A stretch of DNA of 64,000 nt from Arthrobacter sp. CAU 1506 (GCF_005047635.1 NZ_SUKC01000005.1:168243-232242); one strand, 5' to 3'; shown: positions 43,517-52,764, counted from the first letter of the stretch. Numbers and translations: made by a program. Notes: generated from the letters alone by a model not told the origin.

Positions 43517-44365
43517 TCAGAGGCTGCGCAGGAACGCCAGCCCGTCCTCGGCCAGCCGGTCTTGGCTCGGTGCCAGTGGCCGCCAGATGGAGGCGGCCGT
43601 GGCGATTGCGGCGTTGTCCGCAGTGAAGCTCTCAATGTTCAGCGGACCGGCATAGCCCACGTCGTCCAGCGCTTTCAGCAGCGCCGGCCAGTCGGTCTGG
43701 TCGCCGCCCGGGGCTCCGCGGTCGTTGCCGCAGACCTGCAGGTGGACCAGGTGTTCGCCGGCGGCGCGGATGGCCGCCGAGCTGGAACGTTCTTCGATGT
43801 TCAGGTGGTAGCTGTCCAACGCCAGCCCTACACCGTGGCCGAGCAGCGGTTCCAGCGCTTCGAGCGCCTGCTCCACGGTGTTGATCAGCGAAGTCTCGTA
43901 CCGGTTGAGCGGTTCAATTCCCAGCACGACGCCGGCCGCTTCGGCTCGGGCGGCCAGCGGCGCCAAATTGGCGCGCAACTGGCGGTACGCCTCATTCCGG
44001 TCCTCGGCGTCGATCCGCCAGACCCGGCCGGTGCCCGAGTAGAACGGCCCACACACGGCGGAGGCGCCGAGGTCGTGCGCCAGATCGATGCAGGCCGCCA
44101 GATAGTCCTGGGTGGCCCGCACCGACCCGGCGTCGGCCAGGACCAATTCGCGGCCCGGTGCCATGGCGCCCACCAGATAGGGCTTCAGGCCGGTAGCCGC
44201 GAGGACGTCCCGGGCAATGCCGGCGGTAAAGTCGCCGGAGTTTTCCAGCGGCAGTTCCACCGCGTCGAACCCCATCCCGGCGATTTTCGCCAGCAGTTGC
44301 GGCAGCACGGCGTCGGTCAGCGGGGACTGCCACACCCAGGTGTTGATCCCGATCAGCCGTTCCAT
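43517..44365 (-). CDS. TIM-barrel sugar isomerase/epimerase-like enzyme (282 aa)
   Basis: A 282-residue protein close to the D-tagatose/D-psicose 3-epimerase group. The four metal ligands are recognisable: Glu in GIEPLNRYE, Asp and the nearby His in ALDSYHLN, His in HLQVCGNDRG and Glu in NIESF. The N-terminus INTWVWQSPL is also typical. It is only distantly similar to the 331-residue enzyme downstream, so the operon encodes two different TIM-barrel activities. Confidence 0.87.
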   Translation of the reverse strand: MERLIGINTWVWQSPLTDAVLPQLLAKIAGMGFDAVELPLENSGDFTAGIARDVLAATGLKPYLVGAMAPGRELVLADAGSVRATQDYLAACIDLAHDLGASAVCGPFYSGTGRVWRIDAEDRNEAYRQLRANLAPLAARAEAAGVVLGIEPLNRYETSLINTVEQALEALEPLLGHGVGLALDSYHLNIEERSSSAAIRAAGEHLVHLQVCGNDRGAPGGDQTDWPALLKALDDVGYAGPLNIESFTADNAAIATAASIWRPLAPSQDRLAEDGLAFLRSL

Positions 44366-44446
44366 CGTGTACCTCCCTCAACTGCCGCTGCTACCGTGCA
44401 CGGTGCCGTGCGTGATCCGTCCGACCACGCGTCCGGACGGGAAGAA

Positions 44447-44482
44447 CGTGTCCGGCCGGGCCCCCACACCCGGCCGGACACG
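44447..44482 (-). terminator. Strong intra-operon hairpin after the binding-protein gene
   Basis: CGTGTCCGGCCGGG (44447-44460) pairs perfectly with 44469-44482 around an eight-base loop. It lies seven bases past the stop codon of the minus-strand binding-protein gene. A weaker stem, CCGTCCG/CGGACGG, follows near 44418-44441. Confidence 0.65.
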
Positions 44483-44488
44483 CCTGCT

Positions 44489-45715
44489 TTACGGAATCTG
44501 GCGCTGCTGCCAGACCTCCGGGTAGCCCGGCAGGTCCTCGCCGCCGAACTTCGCGTAGTGGCCGTCCGGCATGCCTTCATTGCGCTTCAGCCAGTCGTCC
44601 AGCTCCTCGGCCGGGATCGGCGTCTGCGGCAGCACCCACTCGGCCGGAATTTCTTCGCCGGCGAAGATCTTCTGAACCGCCAGCAGCGGGGTGCGCCACT
44701 GGAAGTTGGAGTAGACCGGGGCCAGAGCGTCGATGCCGGTGTCCTTCCACTTGCGCAGGAAGCTCAGCTCGTCCTCGCCGGTCATCACCGGGAGGTCCTT
44801 GCCGGCGTCTTCGAACGCCTCGATCGCTGCGACGGCGCCGTCGCCGGCATCCATCCAGACACCCTGTACATCGCCGGTGGCCAGCTCGTCGGAGATGATC
44901 TTCTTGATTTCGGTCGGGTCGGCGCCGGTGAAGTAGTCGGTGGCTTCGATGCCCTTTTCCTCGAAGATCTTCTCTGCCGCGGCCCAGCGCTGCTCCAGCA
45001 CGTCCACGCCGGGCAGGATGCGCAGCGCCACTACCTTGTCGCCCTGCTGCAGCCGTTCGGAGAGGAAGTTGGCGGTGTCGATGCCCCAGGCGAATCCGCC
45101 GATCGGGTGGATGAAGGTGGTGGCGCAGTCGGTTTCCACGCCGCGGTCGAAGACCACCACCGGCTTGCCGGTCTCGCAGGCACGCTCCACGGCCGGCGTC
45201 AGCGCCGCCGTCGCGTTCGGCGAGATCACAAAGGCATCGCAGTTTCCTTCGCTGATGAAGTAGTCGATGTCGGCAATCTGGGTATTGGAATCGTCCTGCG
45301 CGTCGCGGGTCTCCATCTCGGAGATCACGCCTTCGTCCTGCAGCACCTTGAGCTGCTGGTTCATGGTGATCCAGCCGGTCTGGCGCCACGGGTTGGAGAT
45401 GGACGCATTGGCGAAGCAGACCTTCTTGGCGCCTTCGGCGGCGAAGTCAGCGGTGTCGGTCATGTCGCCGGCAATGTACTGCAGCCACGGCTGTTCCGGA
45501 TCGCCCTCGAAGTCGGCGGTGCGCTGTTCGAACTGTTCGTCATAGAGCGCCTGGTCGAACCACTCCGTGGTGGCCTCCTCGGTCTGCGCCGGAGCGGACG
45601 CGGCGGGGCTGCCGCCGTCCTCCGAAATCGACTGATCGGTGGTGCATGCCGTCATGGCCAGTAACGAGCCGGCCGCTGTGAGCGCGACCGCGGTACTTAG
45701 ACGTTTCCTCGTCAT
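44489..45715 (-). CDS. Sugar ABC transporter substrate-binding lipoprotein (RbsB/pentose type)
   Basis: A 408-residue lipoprotein with lipobox MTAC, Cys at residue 24. The mature part has the type-1 periplasmic-binding fold (VCFANASISNPWRQTGW, DYFISEGNCDAFVISPNA, KPVVVFDRGVETDC, VMTGEDELSFL). This is the class that partners RbsA/RbsC-like subunits, in contrast to the family-1 binder at 29996. Ligand unknown. It is followed by a strong hairpin. Confidence 0.9.
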   Translation of the reverse strand: MTRKRLSTAVALTAAGSLLAMTACTTDQSISEDGGSPAASAPAQTEEATTEWFDQALYDEQFEQRTADFEGDPEQPWLQYIAGDMTDTADFAAEGAKKVCFANASISNPWRQTGWITMNQQLKVLQDEGVISEMETRDAQDDSNTQIADIDYFISEGNCDAFVISPNATAALTPAVERACETGKPVVVFDRGVETDCATTFIHPIGGFAWGIDTANFLSERLQQGDKVVALRILPGVDVLEQRWAAAEKIFEEKGIEATDYFTGADPTEIKKIISDELATGDVQGVWMDAGDGAVAAIEAFEDAGKDLPVMTGEDELSFLRKWKDTGIDALAPVYSNFQWRTPLLAVQKIFAGEEIPAEWVLPQTPIPAEELDDWLKRNEGMPDGHYAKFGGEDLPGYPEVWQQRQIP

Positions 45716-45716
45716 G

Positions 45717-46826
45717 TCAGTTCCCTCCCTTGTCGGTGCCCTCAGTGGGCTCTGGTGCCGCAGTGATGCGTTGTTGTTCGGATTGCGCGGCCGCAGAGCC
45801 TCCGCGGCGCTTGCGTTGCCAAGACTGCGCGGCGGCAGCCACGGCGACGATGATGATGACGCCCTGCACAGTGGGGCGCCAAGTGGACGCCACGCCCATG
45901 AAGTTCAGCAGCGTGAACAGCGCTTCCAGGGCGAAGGCCCCGGCGGCGGCGGAAAGCACCCAGCCGCGTCCGCCGCCCAGCACCACCCCTCCGAGCACGA
46001 CGGCGGTGATCGCCGTGAACTCGTACCCTCGACCTACCGAGGGGTGGACTCCGGCGTAGCCGACCAGCAGAATTCCCGCGACGGTGGCGGCGAGCGAGGA
46101 GAGCATGAAGGCGCGGGTGCGCACCCACCAGACGCGGGCGCCGGTCAGTGCGGCGGCGACGTCGTTGTCGCCCACGGCCATCAGCGTGCGTCCGTACGGG
46201 CGGCGCATCAGCCAGAAGGCCAGCACTGCCACCGCGGTCAGGATGATCACCGGGTAGGGGATGATCCCGAGCACCGGTACGTCCTCGATGCCGCCGCGGC
46301 CGATCTGCCGGAAGCTGTCCGCCGGGTTGCCTTGGGCGGCGCCTCCGGTCCAGAAGAGCACCAGGCCCAGCAGCGCCAGCATCATGCCCAGCGTGACGAT
46401 GAAGCTGGGCACCTTCAGCAAGGTGGTGATCAGGCCGTTGATCAGGCCGATCACGGCGCCGAGGACGAACATCAGCGCCAGCACCGGAATGACCTTGGAG
46501 TCGTCGTCGCCGATCAGGTTGCCGGCCACGATCACTTGCATGGCGACGACCGACCCCATGGACAGATCGAATTCGCCGGAGACAATCACGAAGTACTGGC
46601 CGATGGCGGCGATGGCGATCGGGGCGGTGCGGCCAATGAAGCGGATCAGGGATTCGGGCTCGCCGAACGAGGGGTTAATGACGATGATGGCAACCAGCAG
46701 GGCGAGCAGCAGGATGAAGACTCCGCCGCCCGGAGTCCGCAGGCCGCGCAGGAAGCGCTCGCCGCGGCCTGCACGGTTGTGCTGCAGGACCTCGCGGCCG
46801 GCTGCTGGGTCCAGGATGGTGCTCAT
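45717..46826 (-). CDS. Sugar ABC transporter permease (RbsC-like) 2
   Basis: A 369-residue permease of the BPD_transp_2/RbsC family, mostly hydrophobic with about 8-10 helices. The conserved GEFDLSMGSVVAM segment near residue 91 and the glycine-rich VVLGGVVLGGGRG motif near the C-terminus identify the family. It overlaps the upstream permease gene by four bases. Two RbsC-type subunits indicate a heterodimeric channel. Confidence 0.9.
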   Translation of the reverse strand: MSTILDPAAGREVLQHNRAGRGERFLRGLRTPGGGVFILLLALLVAIIVINPSFGEPESLIRFIGRTAPIAIAAIGQYFVIVSGEFDLSMGSVVAMQVIVAGNLIGDDDSKVIPVLALMFVLGAVIGLINGLITTLLKVPSFIVTLGMMLALLGLVLFWTGGAAQGNPADSFRQIGRGGIEDVPVLGIIPYPVIILTAVAVLAFWLMRRPYGRTLMAVGDNDVAAALTGARVWWVRTRAFMLSSLAATVAGILLVGYAGVHPSVGRGYEFTAITAVVLGGVVLGGGRGWVLSAAAGAFALEALFTLLNFMGVASTWRPTVQGVIIIVAVAAAAQSWQRKRRGGSAAAQSEQQRITAAPEPTEGTDKGGN

Positions 46827-47872
46827 GGCTGTAGCTCCTGCTGGTGTCCGCCGTGCCCGAAGCGCGGTGGGCGGGTGATGACGGTGCGGCGGGCATAGAC
46901 GGCCACGGCGACCACGATCACCACGCCGCGCACCACGTCCTTCAGGAACGGGTTGATCTGCAGCACGGACATGATGTTGTCCAGCATCGCGAAGATCAGC
47001 ACGCCGCCGAGCGTGCCGACCACCGAGCCCTTGCCGCCCGCCAGCAGCGTTCCGCCCAGCACGACGGCGGCGATCGAGAGCAGGTCGTAGCCGCCCTGCG
47101 AACCGACCGTTGGGCTGCCGACGCCCAGCCGGCTGGCCAGCAGCAGGCCCGCCATGCCCGCGAGAACCGAGCAGATCACGTGTGCGGTGATCACCGCCCC
47201 TGGGACGCGGACGCCGGACATGCGGGCCACGTCCCGGTCGCCGCCCACGGCATAGATGTGGTGGCCGATCCGGGTTCGGTGCAGCATCAGGATCACCAGT
47301 GTGGCGCAGCCGAGCATGATCAGGGTGGAGATCGGTACCGGCCCGAGCCCGGTGGCTCCGATCAGCCGGAAGGAAAACGGTGTCTGGCCGAAACTGCCCT
47401 TGTAGTTGGTGGCCAGGTAGCCGCTGATGATCAATCCCATGCCCAGCGTGGCGATGAAGCCGTGCACTTTGAGGCCTGCGACTATCAGGCCGTTGGCCAG
47501 GCCGATCACCGCCGAGATCCCCAGGGCCAAGGCCACGGCGGACAGCACGTTCTCGCTCCGGTTGGCCATCACGCCGGCGCCGATCAGGCTGGCCAGGCTG
47601 GTCACATAGGAGACCGAGAGGTCGAGGCTGCCGACCAGGATCACCAGTGTCTGGCCAATGGCGATGAAGCCCAGGACGCTGGTGCCGGTCAGGATGGCAG
47701 AGATATTGCCCGGACTGAAAAAGTTGCGGCCGGTGGTGGCCACCAGGATGCTGCCGGCGATCATGACCAGCAGGGCCACCAGATAGACGATCTGGGTTGA
47801 GCTCAGCCTGGCGAAAAACCCGCCGGCCTGTGCCGTTGGCGTGGCCCGGGCTGCCGAGCGCGTCGTCGTCAT
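46823..47872 (-). CDS. Sugar ABC transporter permease (RbsC-like) 1
   Basis: A 349-residue permease with the same family landmarks (VGSLDLSVSYVTSLASLIGA, IAAVVLGGTLLAGGKGSV). It overlaps the ATPase gene upstream by four bases. The N-terminal 20 residues are polar, and the first helix is about 31-48. Confidence 0.9.
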   Translation of the reverse strand: MTTTRSAARATPTAQAGGFFARLSSTQIVYLVALLVMIAGSILVATTGRNFFSPGNISAILTGTSVLGFIAIGQTLVILVGSLDLSVSYVTSLASLIGAGVMANRSENVLSAVALALGISAVIGLANGLIVAGLKVHGFIATLGMGLIISGYLATNYKGSFGQTPFSFRLIGATGLGPVPISTLIMLGCATLVILMLHRTRIGHHIYAVGGDRDVARMSGVRVPGAVITAHVICSVLAGMAGLLLASRLGVGSPTVGSQGGYDLLSIAAVVLGGTLLAGGKGSVVGTLGGVLIFAMLDNIMSVLQINPFLKDVVRGVVIVVAVAVYARRTVITRPPRFGHGGHQQELQP

Positions 47873-49479
47873 GCCGTCCCTCCGGTCGTGCTGCCGTCCT
47901 CCGGCGCCGCGCCGGGCACCCTGGCGCCGGTGGCCAGTCGCAGGATTTCCTCTTCGGTGGATCCCGCGGGGAGTTCCCCGGCGAGTCGCCCGTCGCGCAT
48001 CACCAGGATCCGGTCGGACATGCCGATCACCTCCGGCAGTTCACTCGAAACCATCAGTACGCCCTTCCCCTCGGCGGCCAGCTGGCGCATCAGCCGGTAC
48101 ACCGCCACCTTGGCGCCGACGTCGATGCCCCGGGTTGGTTCGTCCAGCAGCACCACGCGCGGGGAGACTGCCAGCCACTTGGCCAGCACGATCTTCTGCT
48201 GGTTGCCGCCGGAGAGGTACTGCACCTCTTGGTCCAGGTCCCTGGCGACGACCTCCAAGCTGCTGAACGAACCGGCGACCTCGCGACGGACGGATGAGGT
48301 GCGGCCGGGGAACACGGCGCGGACCACGCCCAGCGCGTTGTCCAGCAGCGACTGGTTCAGGCTCAGGCCCTGCGCCTTGCGGTCTTCGGTGATCAGCGCG
48401 ATGCCCTGCCGCACTGCCTGCCGCGGAGAATGTGGCCGGGCCGACCTGCCGTCCATCTGCATGCTGCCCCGATTGAACGGCGCGGCGCCGAAGACGGCGT
48501 GCAGCAATTCTGTCCGGCCGGAGCCCTGGAGTCCGGCGACGCCGACGATCTCGCCGGGCATCAGCCGCAGGCCGATGCCGTCCAGTTGATCGTTGCCGGC
48601 ACCCTCCAGTTCCAGCAATGGGGTGGGTGCAGCGGTTTCGCCGGCCGCTGCCGCCGGGCTTTCCGCCGCAGTCGCGGCCGGGAGCTTGTCCGGGAAGTAG
48701 GCGGAGATGGGGCGGCCCACCATCATCCGCACCAGGGATGCGTCGTCGAGTTCGGCGGCCGGTTTGGTGCCCACGATCCGCCCGTCCTTGAGCACGGTGA
48801 TGGTCTGGCAGAGGTCGAAGATTTCGCGCAGCCGGTGCGAGACGTAAAGGATTCCGGTGCCTCGCTCTGACAGCCGCTGCACGATGCCGTACAGCAGGGA
48901 GACTTCCGGACCGGACAAAGCGGCGGTCGGCTCGTCCATGGAGATGATCCGGGCGTCGTAGCTGACGGCCTTGGCGATCTCCACGATTTGTTGCTCGGCC
49001 ACGGACAACGACCGTGCCAGCGCTGTGGGACGGATGGATCCGATGCCGAGGGATTCCAGCAGGTCCGCGGTGGCGGCGTTCATCTTTGCCCGGCTGACCA
49101 GCAGACCCTTGCGCGGCTCGCGGCCCAGATAGATGTTCTCGGCCACCGTGCGGTCCGGCAGCAGGTTGAACTCCTGGAACACGGTGGACAGGCCTGCCTC
49201 ATGGGCCTGGGTGGGGTGGCTGAACTGCACGCTCTGCCCCCGCAGCAGCACGGTTCCGGAGTCCCGCTGGTACACCCCGGCCAGGATTTTCATCAAGGTG
49301 GACTTTCCGGCGCCGTTCTCCCCGACGACGCCGTGGACCTCGCCCGGGTGCAGCGTCAGCGACGCATCCTGCAGCACCGGGTTGCCAAAGAAACTCTTCG
49401 TCAGCCCGCGCACTTCGAGCACAGGTTGATCCCGTTTTTGGCCGTTTTCGGCCGCATCGCTGCTGACAATACCCTCCAC
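47869..49479 (-). CDS. Sugar ABC transporter ATP-binding protein (RbsA-like, two NBDs)
   Basis: A 536-residue fused ATPase. The first domain has Walker A GENGAGKST and signature LSVAEQQ; the second has the degenerate GLQGSGRTEL and signature LSGGNQQK with VLLDEPTRGIDVGAK. Duplicated domains of this kind energise pentose/hexose transporters of the Rbs type. I chose GTG 49479, just after an AGTAGGG site; the frame is open to 49527, but that extension would run into the ROK operator dyad. First gene of the seven-gene operon. Confidence 0.88.
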   Translation of the reverse strand: MEGIVSSDAAENGQKRDQPVLEVRGLTKSFFGNPVLQDASLTLHPGEVHGVVGENGAGKSTLMKILAGVYQRDSGTVLLRGQSVQFSHPTQAHEAGLSTVFQEFNLLPDRTVAENIYLGREPRKGLLVSRAKMNAATADLLESLGIGSIRPTALARSLSVAEQQIVEIAKAVSYDARIISMDEPTAALSGPEVSLLYGIVQRLSERGTGILYVSHRLREIFDLCQTITVLKDGRIVGTKPAAELDDASLVRMMVGRPISAYFPDKLPAATAAESPAAAAGETAAPTPLLELEGAGNDQLDGIGLRLMPGEIVGVAGLQGSGRTELLHAVFGAAPFNRGSMQMDGRSARPHSPRQAVRQGIALITEDRKAQGLSLNQSLLDNALGVVRAVFPGRTSSVRREVAGSFSSLEVVARDLDQEVQYLSGGNQQKIVLAKWLAVSPRVVLLDEPTRGIDVGAKVAVYRLMRQLAAEGKGVLMVSSELPEVIGMSDRILVMRDGRLAGELPAGSTEEEILRLATGARVPGAAPEDGSTTGGTA

Positions 49480-49505
49480 GCACCCTACTGTGGCATGCCT
49501 CACAT

Positions 49506-49531
49506 ACTTTTGTCGATAGGCAAACAAAAGT
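49506..49531. promoter_or_regulatory. Inverted repeat, candidate ROK-repressor operator
   Basis: ACTTTTGT (49506-49513) and ACAAAAGT (49524-49531) form a perfect dyad with a ten-base spacer in the divergent AT-rich interval. TTGTTTG/CAAACA half-sites follow at about 49531-49569. The T-rich arm resembles XylR-type ROK operators. Confidence 0.55.
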
Positions 49532-49595
49532 TGTTTGAAGTCTTTTCATAGTAGTCGTAGAGACAAACAGAAGCGCGGCATGCTCTACTGAAAGT

Positions 49596-50795
49596 GTGTT
49601 GAACTCCGATGTCGCCCAGCAGCGGCTGGCCGCGCAGCCAGCCGCAGGAGCCAGTGAGGTATTCCAGCTGCTCCGGGATGGCCAGCCGCGCACCCGCGCG
49701 GAGTTGGCGCAGCTGACCGGCCTGGCCCGGTCCACGGTGACCGCCCGCGTGGATGCACTGATGCGGGTGGGGCTGATTGCCCCGGTCGGCGGGGCGACCT
49801 CGACCGGCGGCAGGCCGCCGTCGTTGTTTGCGCTCAATCCGGCCGCGCGGTTGGTGGTTGGGGCGGACCTCGGTGCCACCCACGCGCTGGTGGTCGTGGC
49901 CGACCTTTCCGGCACGGTGCTGGCCGAAGAGCGCGCCGAGCTGAGCATCGCCAGCGGCCCCGACAGCGTGCTGGGCTGGCTGTGCGAGGCGGTGGCGAGG
50001 CTGCTGAAGGAAGCCGGCCGGAGCGCCGCGGACCTTGGCGCGATCGGCATCGGGCTGCCCGGCCCGGTGGAGCATGACACCGGTCGGCCGATCAATCCGC
50101 CGATCATGCCGGGCTGGGACCGCGTGGACGTTCCCGCGCTGGTGCAGCAACACTTCGACGTGCCGGTCTTGGTGGACAACGACGTCAACATCATGGCGCT
50201 GGGCGAGCAGGCCACGGCCTGGCCGGACACCGCTGACCTGATGTTGATCAAGGTGGCCACCGGAATTGGTGCCGGCATCATTTCCTCCGGTCAGCTGCAA
50301 CGCGGGGCGCAAGGCACAGCTGGGGACCTGGGGCACGTCCGGGTGCCGCGCGGCGACGGCGTGGCATGCCGCTGCGGGAACACCGGCTGCCTGGAGGCGC
50401 TGGCAGGCGGGCCGGCGCTGGCTGCGGTGTTGTCCGCCGAGGGGAAGCAGGCCAACAGCAGCCAGGATGTGATTGACCTGGTGCGCTCGGGCGATTTGCA
50501 GGCGATCCAGGCCGTGCGGCAGGCCGGCCGGGACATCGGCGACGTGCTGGCCACCTGCGTGAACCTGGTCAACCCGTCGGTGATCGTGATCGGCGGCCGA
50601 CTGGCCCAGGCGGGTGAGCACCTGCTAGCCGGTATCCGGGAAGTGGTCTACCGGCGCTCGCTGCCGCTGGCAACCGAGCACCTGCTGATCGCTCCGTCCG
50701 TGGCCGGTCAGCGGGCGGGAGTGCTGGGTGCAGTATCGCTGGCGATCGGGCACGTGCTGTCGCCCGAGTCGATCGAGGCCGCGGCATCAGCCTGA
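49596..50795 (+). CDS. ROK family transcriptional regulator
   Basis: A 399-residue ROK repressor. An N-terminal winged helix (about 20-65: RTRAELAQLTGLARSTVTARVDAL) is followed by the sugar-kinase-like domain. That domain has VGADLGATHALV and the zinc motif CRCGNTGCLEAL near residue 260. GTG 49596 is the first start; TTG 49599 is possible. It is divergent from the seven-gene sugar operon and probably represses it until a sugar ligand binds. Confidence 0.9.
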   Translation: MLNSDVAQQRLAAQPAAGASEVFQLLRDGQPRTRAELAQLTGLARSTVTARVDALMRVGLIAPVGGATSTGGRPPSLFALNPAARLVVGADLGATHALVVVADLSGTVLAEERAELSIASGPDSVLGWLCEAVARLLKEAGRSAADLGAIGIGLPGPVEHDTGRPINPPIMPGWDRVDVPALVQQHFDVPVLVDNDVNIMALGEQATAWPDTADLMLIKVATGIGAGIISSGQLQRGAQGTAGDLGHVRVPRGDGVACRCGNTGCLEALAGGPALAAVLSAEGKQANSSQDVIDLVRSGDLQAIQAVRQAGRDIGDVLATCVNLVNPSVIVIGGRLAQAGEHLLAGIREVVYRRSLPLATEHLLIAPSVAGQRAGVLGAVSLAIGHVLSPESIEAAASA

Positions 50796-50910
50796 CTGCC
50801 GCGCTCCGAATAGTCCTGAAGTTATCGTTTCGCAACCTCGTCGAGCTCCCATGCCTCCTGTTACGCGGCTAGCGTGAGACAAATAGTCGTCCAATGGCGG
50901 AAGGGGAGCC

Positions 50911-51333
50911 ATGCGCGCACTGGTCAAGGGGGCAGCCGGTGCTGCCCTGCTGCTGGCTCTGGCCGGCTGTAGCGGATCACCGACCGGGATCGGGGCACTG
51001 GAAACCCCGGCCCGCCCAGGTGACAAGCTGGACGCCGGACTGGGGAACGTGAACGTCTTGCCAGACAGCACGCGGCTGTTGATGGAAAAGGAAGATCGCG
51101 CCTTCTACGTTGCCCTCGCCGACAACTTTGCCAAGCATGGCGTCTGTTTGGTCATCGTGGACCTGGAAGCTGATGAGGCATCGGCCGGGTGCGGCCAAGT
51201 CGGGCCGGAACCGCTTGAACTTGGCGTCTCCGGGGTGAAGGCCAAACTGATTCAGGACAGATACGACGCGAGCAAAGAACTTGCAGCCGAGTGGGAGCAG
51301 TTGCACCCGAACCTGTTGGTCTGGGGGCTTTAG
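50911..51333 (+). CDS. Small secreted lipoprotein
   Basis: A 140-residue protein with a lipoprotein signal ending LAGC (Cys at residue 20). ATG 50911 follows AAGGGGAG. The mature part is small and soluble with two further cysteines (GVCLVIVD and SAGCGQ), possibly disulfide-bonded. No family recognised. Convergent with the hydrolase gene, whose stop is five bases away. Confidence 0.75.
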   Translation: MRALVKGAAGAALLLALAGCSGSPTGIGALETPARPGDKLDAGLGNVNVLPDSTRLLMEKEDRAFYVALADNFAKHGVCLVIVDLEADEASAGCGQVGPEPLELGVSGVKAKLIQDRYDASKELAAEWEQLHPNLLVWGL

Positions 51334-51337
51334 GCGG

Positions 51338-52018
51338 TTATTCGCCCAAGTAACTCTCCAGCTGGTCTGCCAACTCCTGGGGGTGGCTGAGCGCCACGCA
51401 GTGGCAGCCGGGGATCTCATCCGGGACGATGCCCAACCGCTCGGGCACAATGCGGCGGAACAAATCGGCGGGGAAGAAGCGGTCGTCCTTGCACAGGATG
51501 AACTTCGTCGGTACGTCCGGGTGCGCGTCCAGCGGCCAGGACTCTGCCTGGGACGCTTCTGACTGGCCTCGCTCGTAACTCAGTGCTTCCTCGGCCAGCT
51601 CCTGCGGGACGCCGTTGTAGAAGCAGATGAACGGATCCGGATTGCCGGTCAATCCGCCGTCCACCGCCGCCTGCGCCTCGGCGGCTTCGCTGTACCCGGT
51701 GTTGGCCCACCAGTCCGCAGGACACTCACCGGGCGCCGGGACCATTCCGGCAAGGTAGACCAGCACCTTGACCGGCAGCCGGGCGGCGATCAGCGGGGCG
51801 GTGAAGCCACCAAAGGATTGGCCAACGACCACCAAATCCTGCCGGTCGCCGATCTCACGGACTACCGCGTCTGCCGTCTCGTCCAGCCCTTTGGCCTCGT
51901 CCTCGCTGGGCAGATCGGGGGCGACCACGTCATGCCCTCGGGCCCGCAGTTGGGCCTCCACCAAATGCCAGTACCACCCGACATCCCCGGCCCCGTGAAT
52001 CAACACAAAGGTGGCCAT
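51338..52018 (-). CDS. Alpha/beta hydrolase (esterase/salicylate-esterase-like)
   Basis: A 226-residue hydrolase of the plant-esterase-like group: FVLIHGAGDVGWYWH near the N-terminus, nucleophile S68 in VVGQSFGG, aspartate region FILCKDDRFFP, and histidine near PGCHCVALSHPQELA at the C-terminus. ATG 52018 has GGGAGG about ten bases upstream. Substrate unknown. Confidence 0.85.
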   Translation of the reverse strand: MATFVLIHGAGDVGWYWHLVEAQLRARGHDVVAPDLPSEDEAKGLDETADAVVREIGDRQDLVVVGQSFGGFTAPLIAARLPVKVLVYLAGMVPAPGECPADWWANTGYSEAAEAQAAVDGGLTGNPDPFICFYNGVPQELAEEALSYERGQSEASQAESWPLDAHPDVPTKFILCKDDRFFPADLFRRIVPERLGIVPDEIPGCHCVALSHPQELADQLESYLGE

Positions 52019-52185
52019 TGTGTGCAAACCTCCCCTAGCTCGCGTGGCCCTGAGTATGACAGCCCCGGGCTGGATGGTCACTGGTCCGGAGGCGGAGGGG
52101 GCGCGGAAGTCCGGAAACTCTGCGCTGGGCGTTCCCGCGTCACCGATGGGGAAGGACAATCGAGCAACCACTTAGACTGGGGATT

Positions 52186-52764
52186 ATGACCCAGACTTCT
52201 GCGGCCGATCCAGCGGCCGACCGCGCCCGCCTGCTCGAACTGATTAAAGAAATGGCCGTGGTGCGCGGCAAGGTCACGCTGTCCAGCGGTGCCGAGGCTG
52301 ACTACTACATTGACCTGCGCCGGGTCACCCTGCACCATGAGGCCTCCCGTTTGGTCGGCAGGGTCATGCTGGCCATGCTGGACGAGGCCGGTATCGAGTT
52401 CCAGTCGGCCGGAGGCCTGACGATGGGTGCCGACCCGGTGGGCACCGCGCTGATGCACGCGTCTGCAGACGCCGGCCGTGCCGTGGACGCTTTCGTGGTG
52501 CGCAAGGCGCAGAAGTCCTACGGAATGGGCCGCCAAGTGGAGGGTCCCGACGTCAAGGATCGCTCCGTCATCGTACTGGAGGACACCTCCACGACCGGCG
52601 GCTCCGCCCTGACCGCGGTGGAAGGCGTGCGCAACGCCGGTGGCCTGATCAAGGCCGTGGCCGTCATCGTCGATCGCGACACCGGTGCCAAAGAGCGCAT
52701 CGAGGCCGAAGCCGGCGTGCCGTATCTGTTCGCCTTCGGCAAGGACGAGCTGGGACTGGACTAG
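52186..52764 (+). CDS. pyrE: Orotate phosphoribosyltransferase
   Basis: A 192-residue enzyme for the fifth step of de novo pyrimidine synthesis, orotate plus PRPP to OMP. It has KVTLSSGAEADYYIDLRR, GLTMGADPVGTALM, the RKAQKSYGMGRQVEG loop and the PRPP motif VIVLEDTSTTGGS (128-140). In this motif threonine and serine replace the usual Val-x; the acidic pair and TTGGS are retained. A hydrolase gene starts 25 bases downstream. Confidence 0.95.
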   Translation: MTQTSAADPAADRARLLELIKEMAVVRGKVTLSSGAEADYYIDLRRVTLHHEASRLVGRVMLAMLDEAGIEFQSAGGLTMGADPVGTALMHASADAGRAVDAFVVRKAQKSYGMGRQVEGPDVKDRSVIVLEDTSTTGGSALTAVEGVRNAGGLIKAVAVIVDRDTGAKERIEAEAGVPYLFAFGKDELGLD

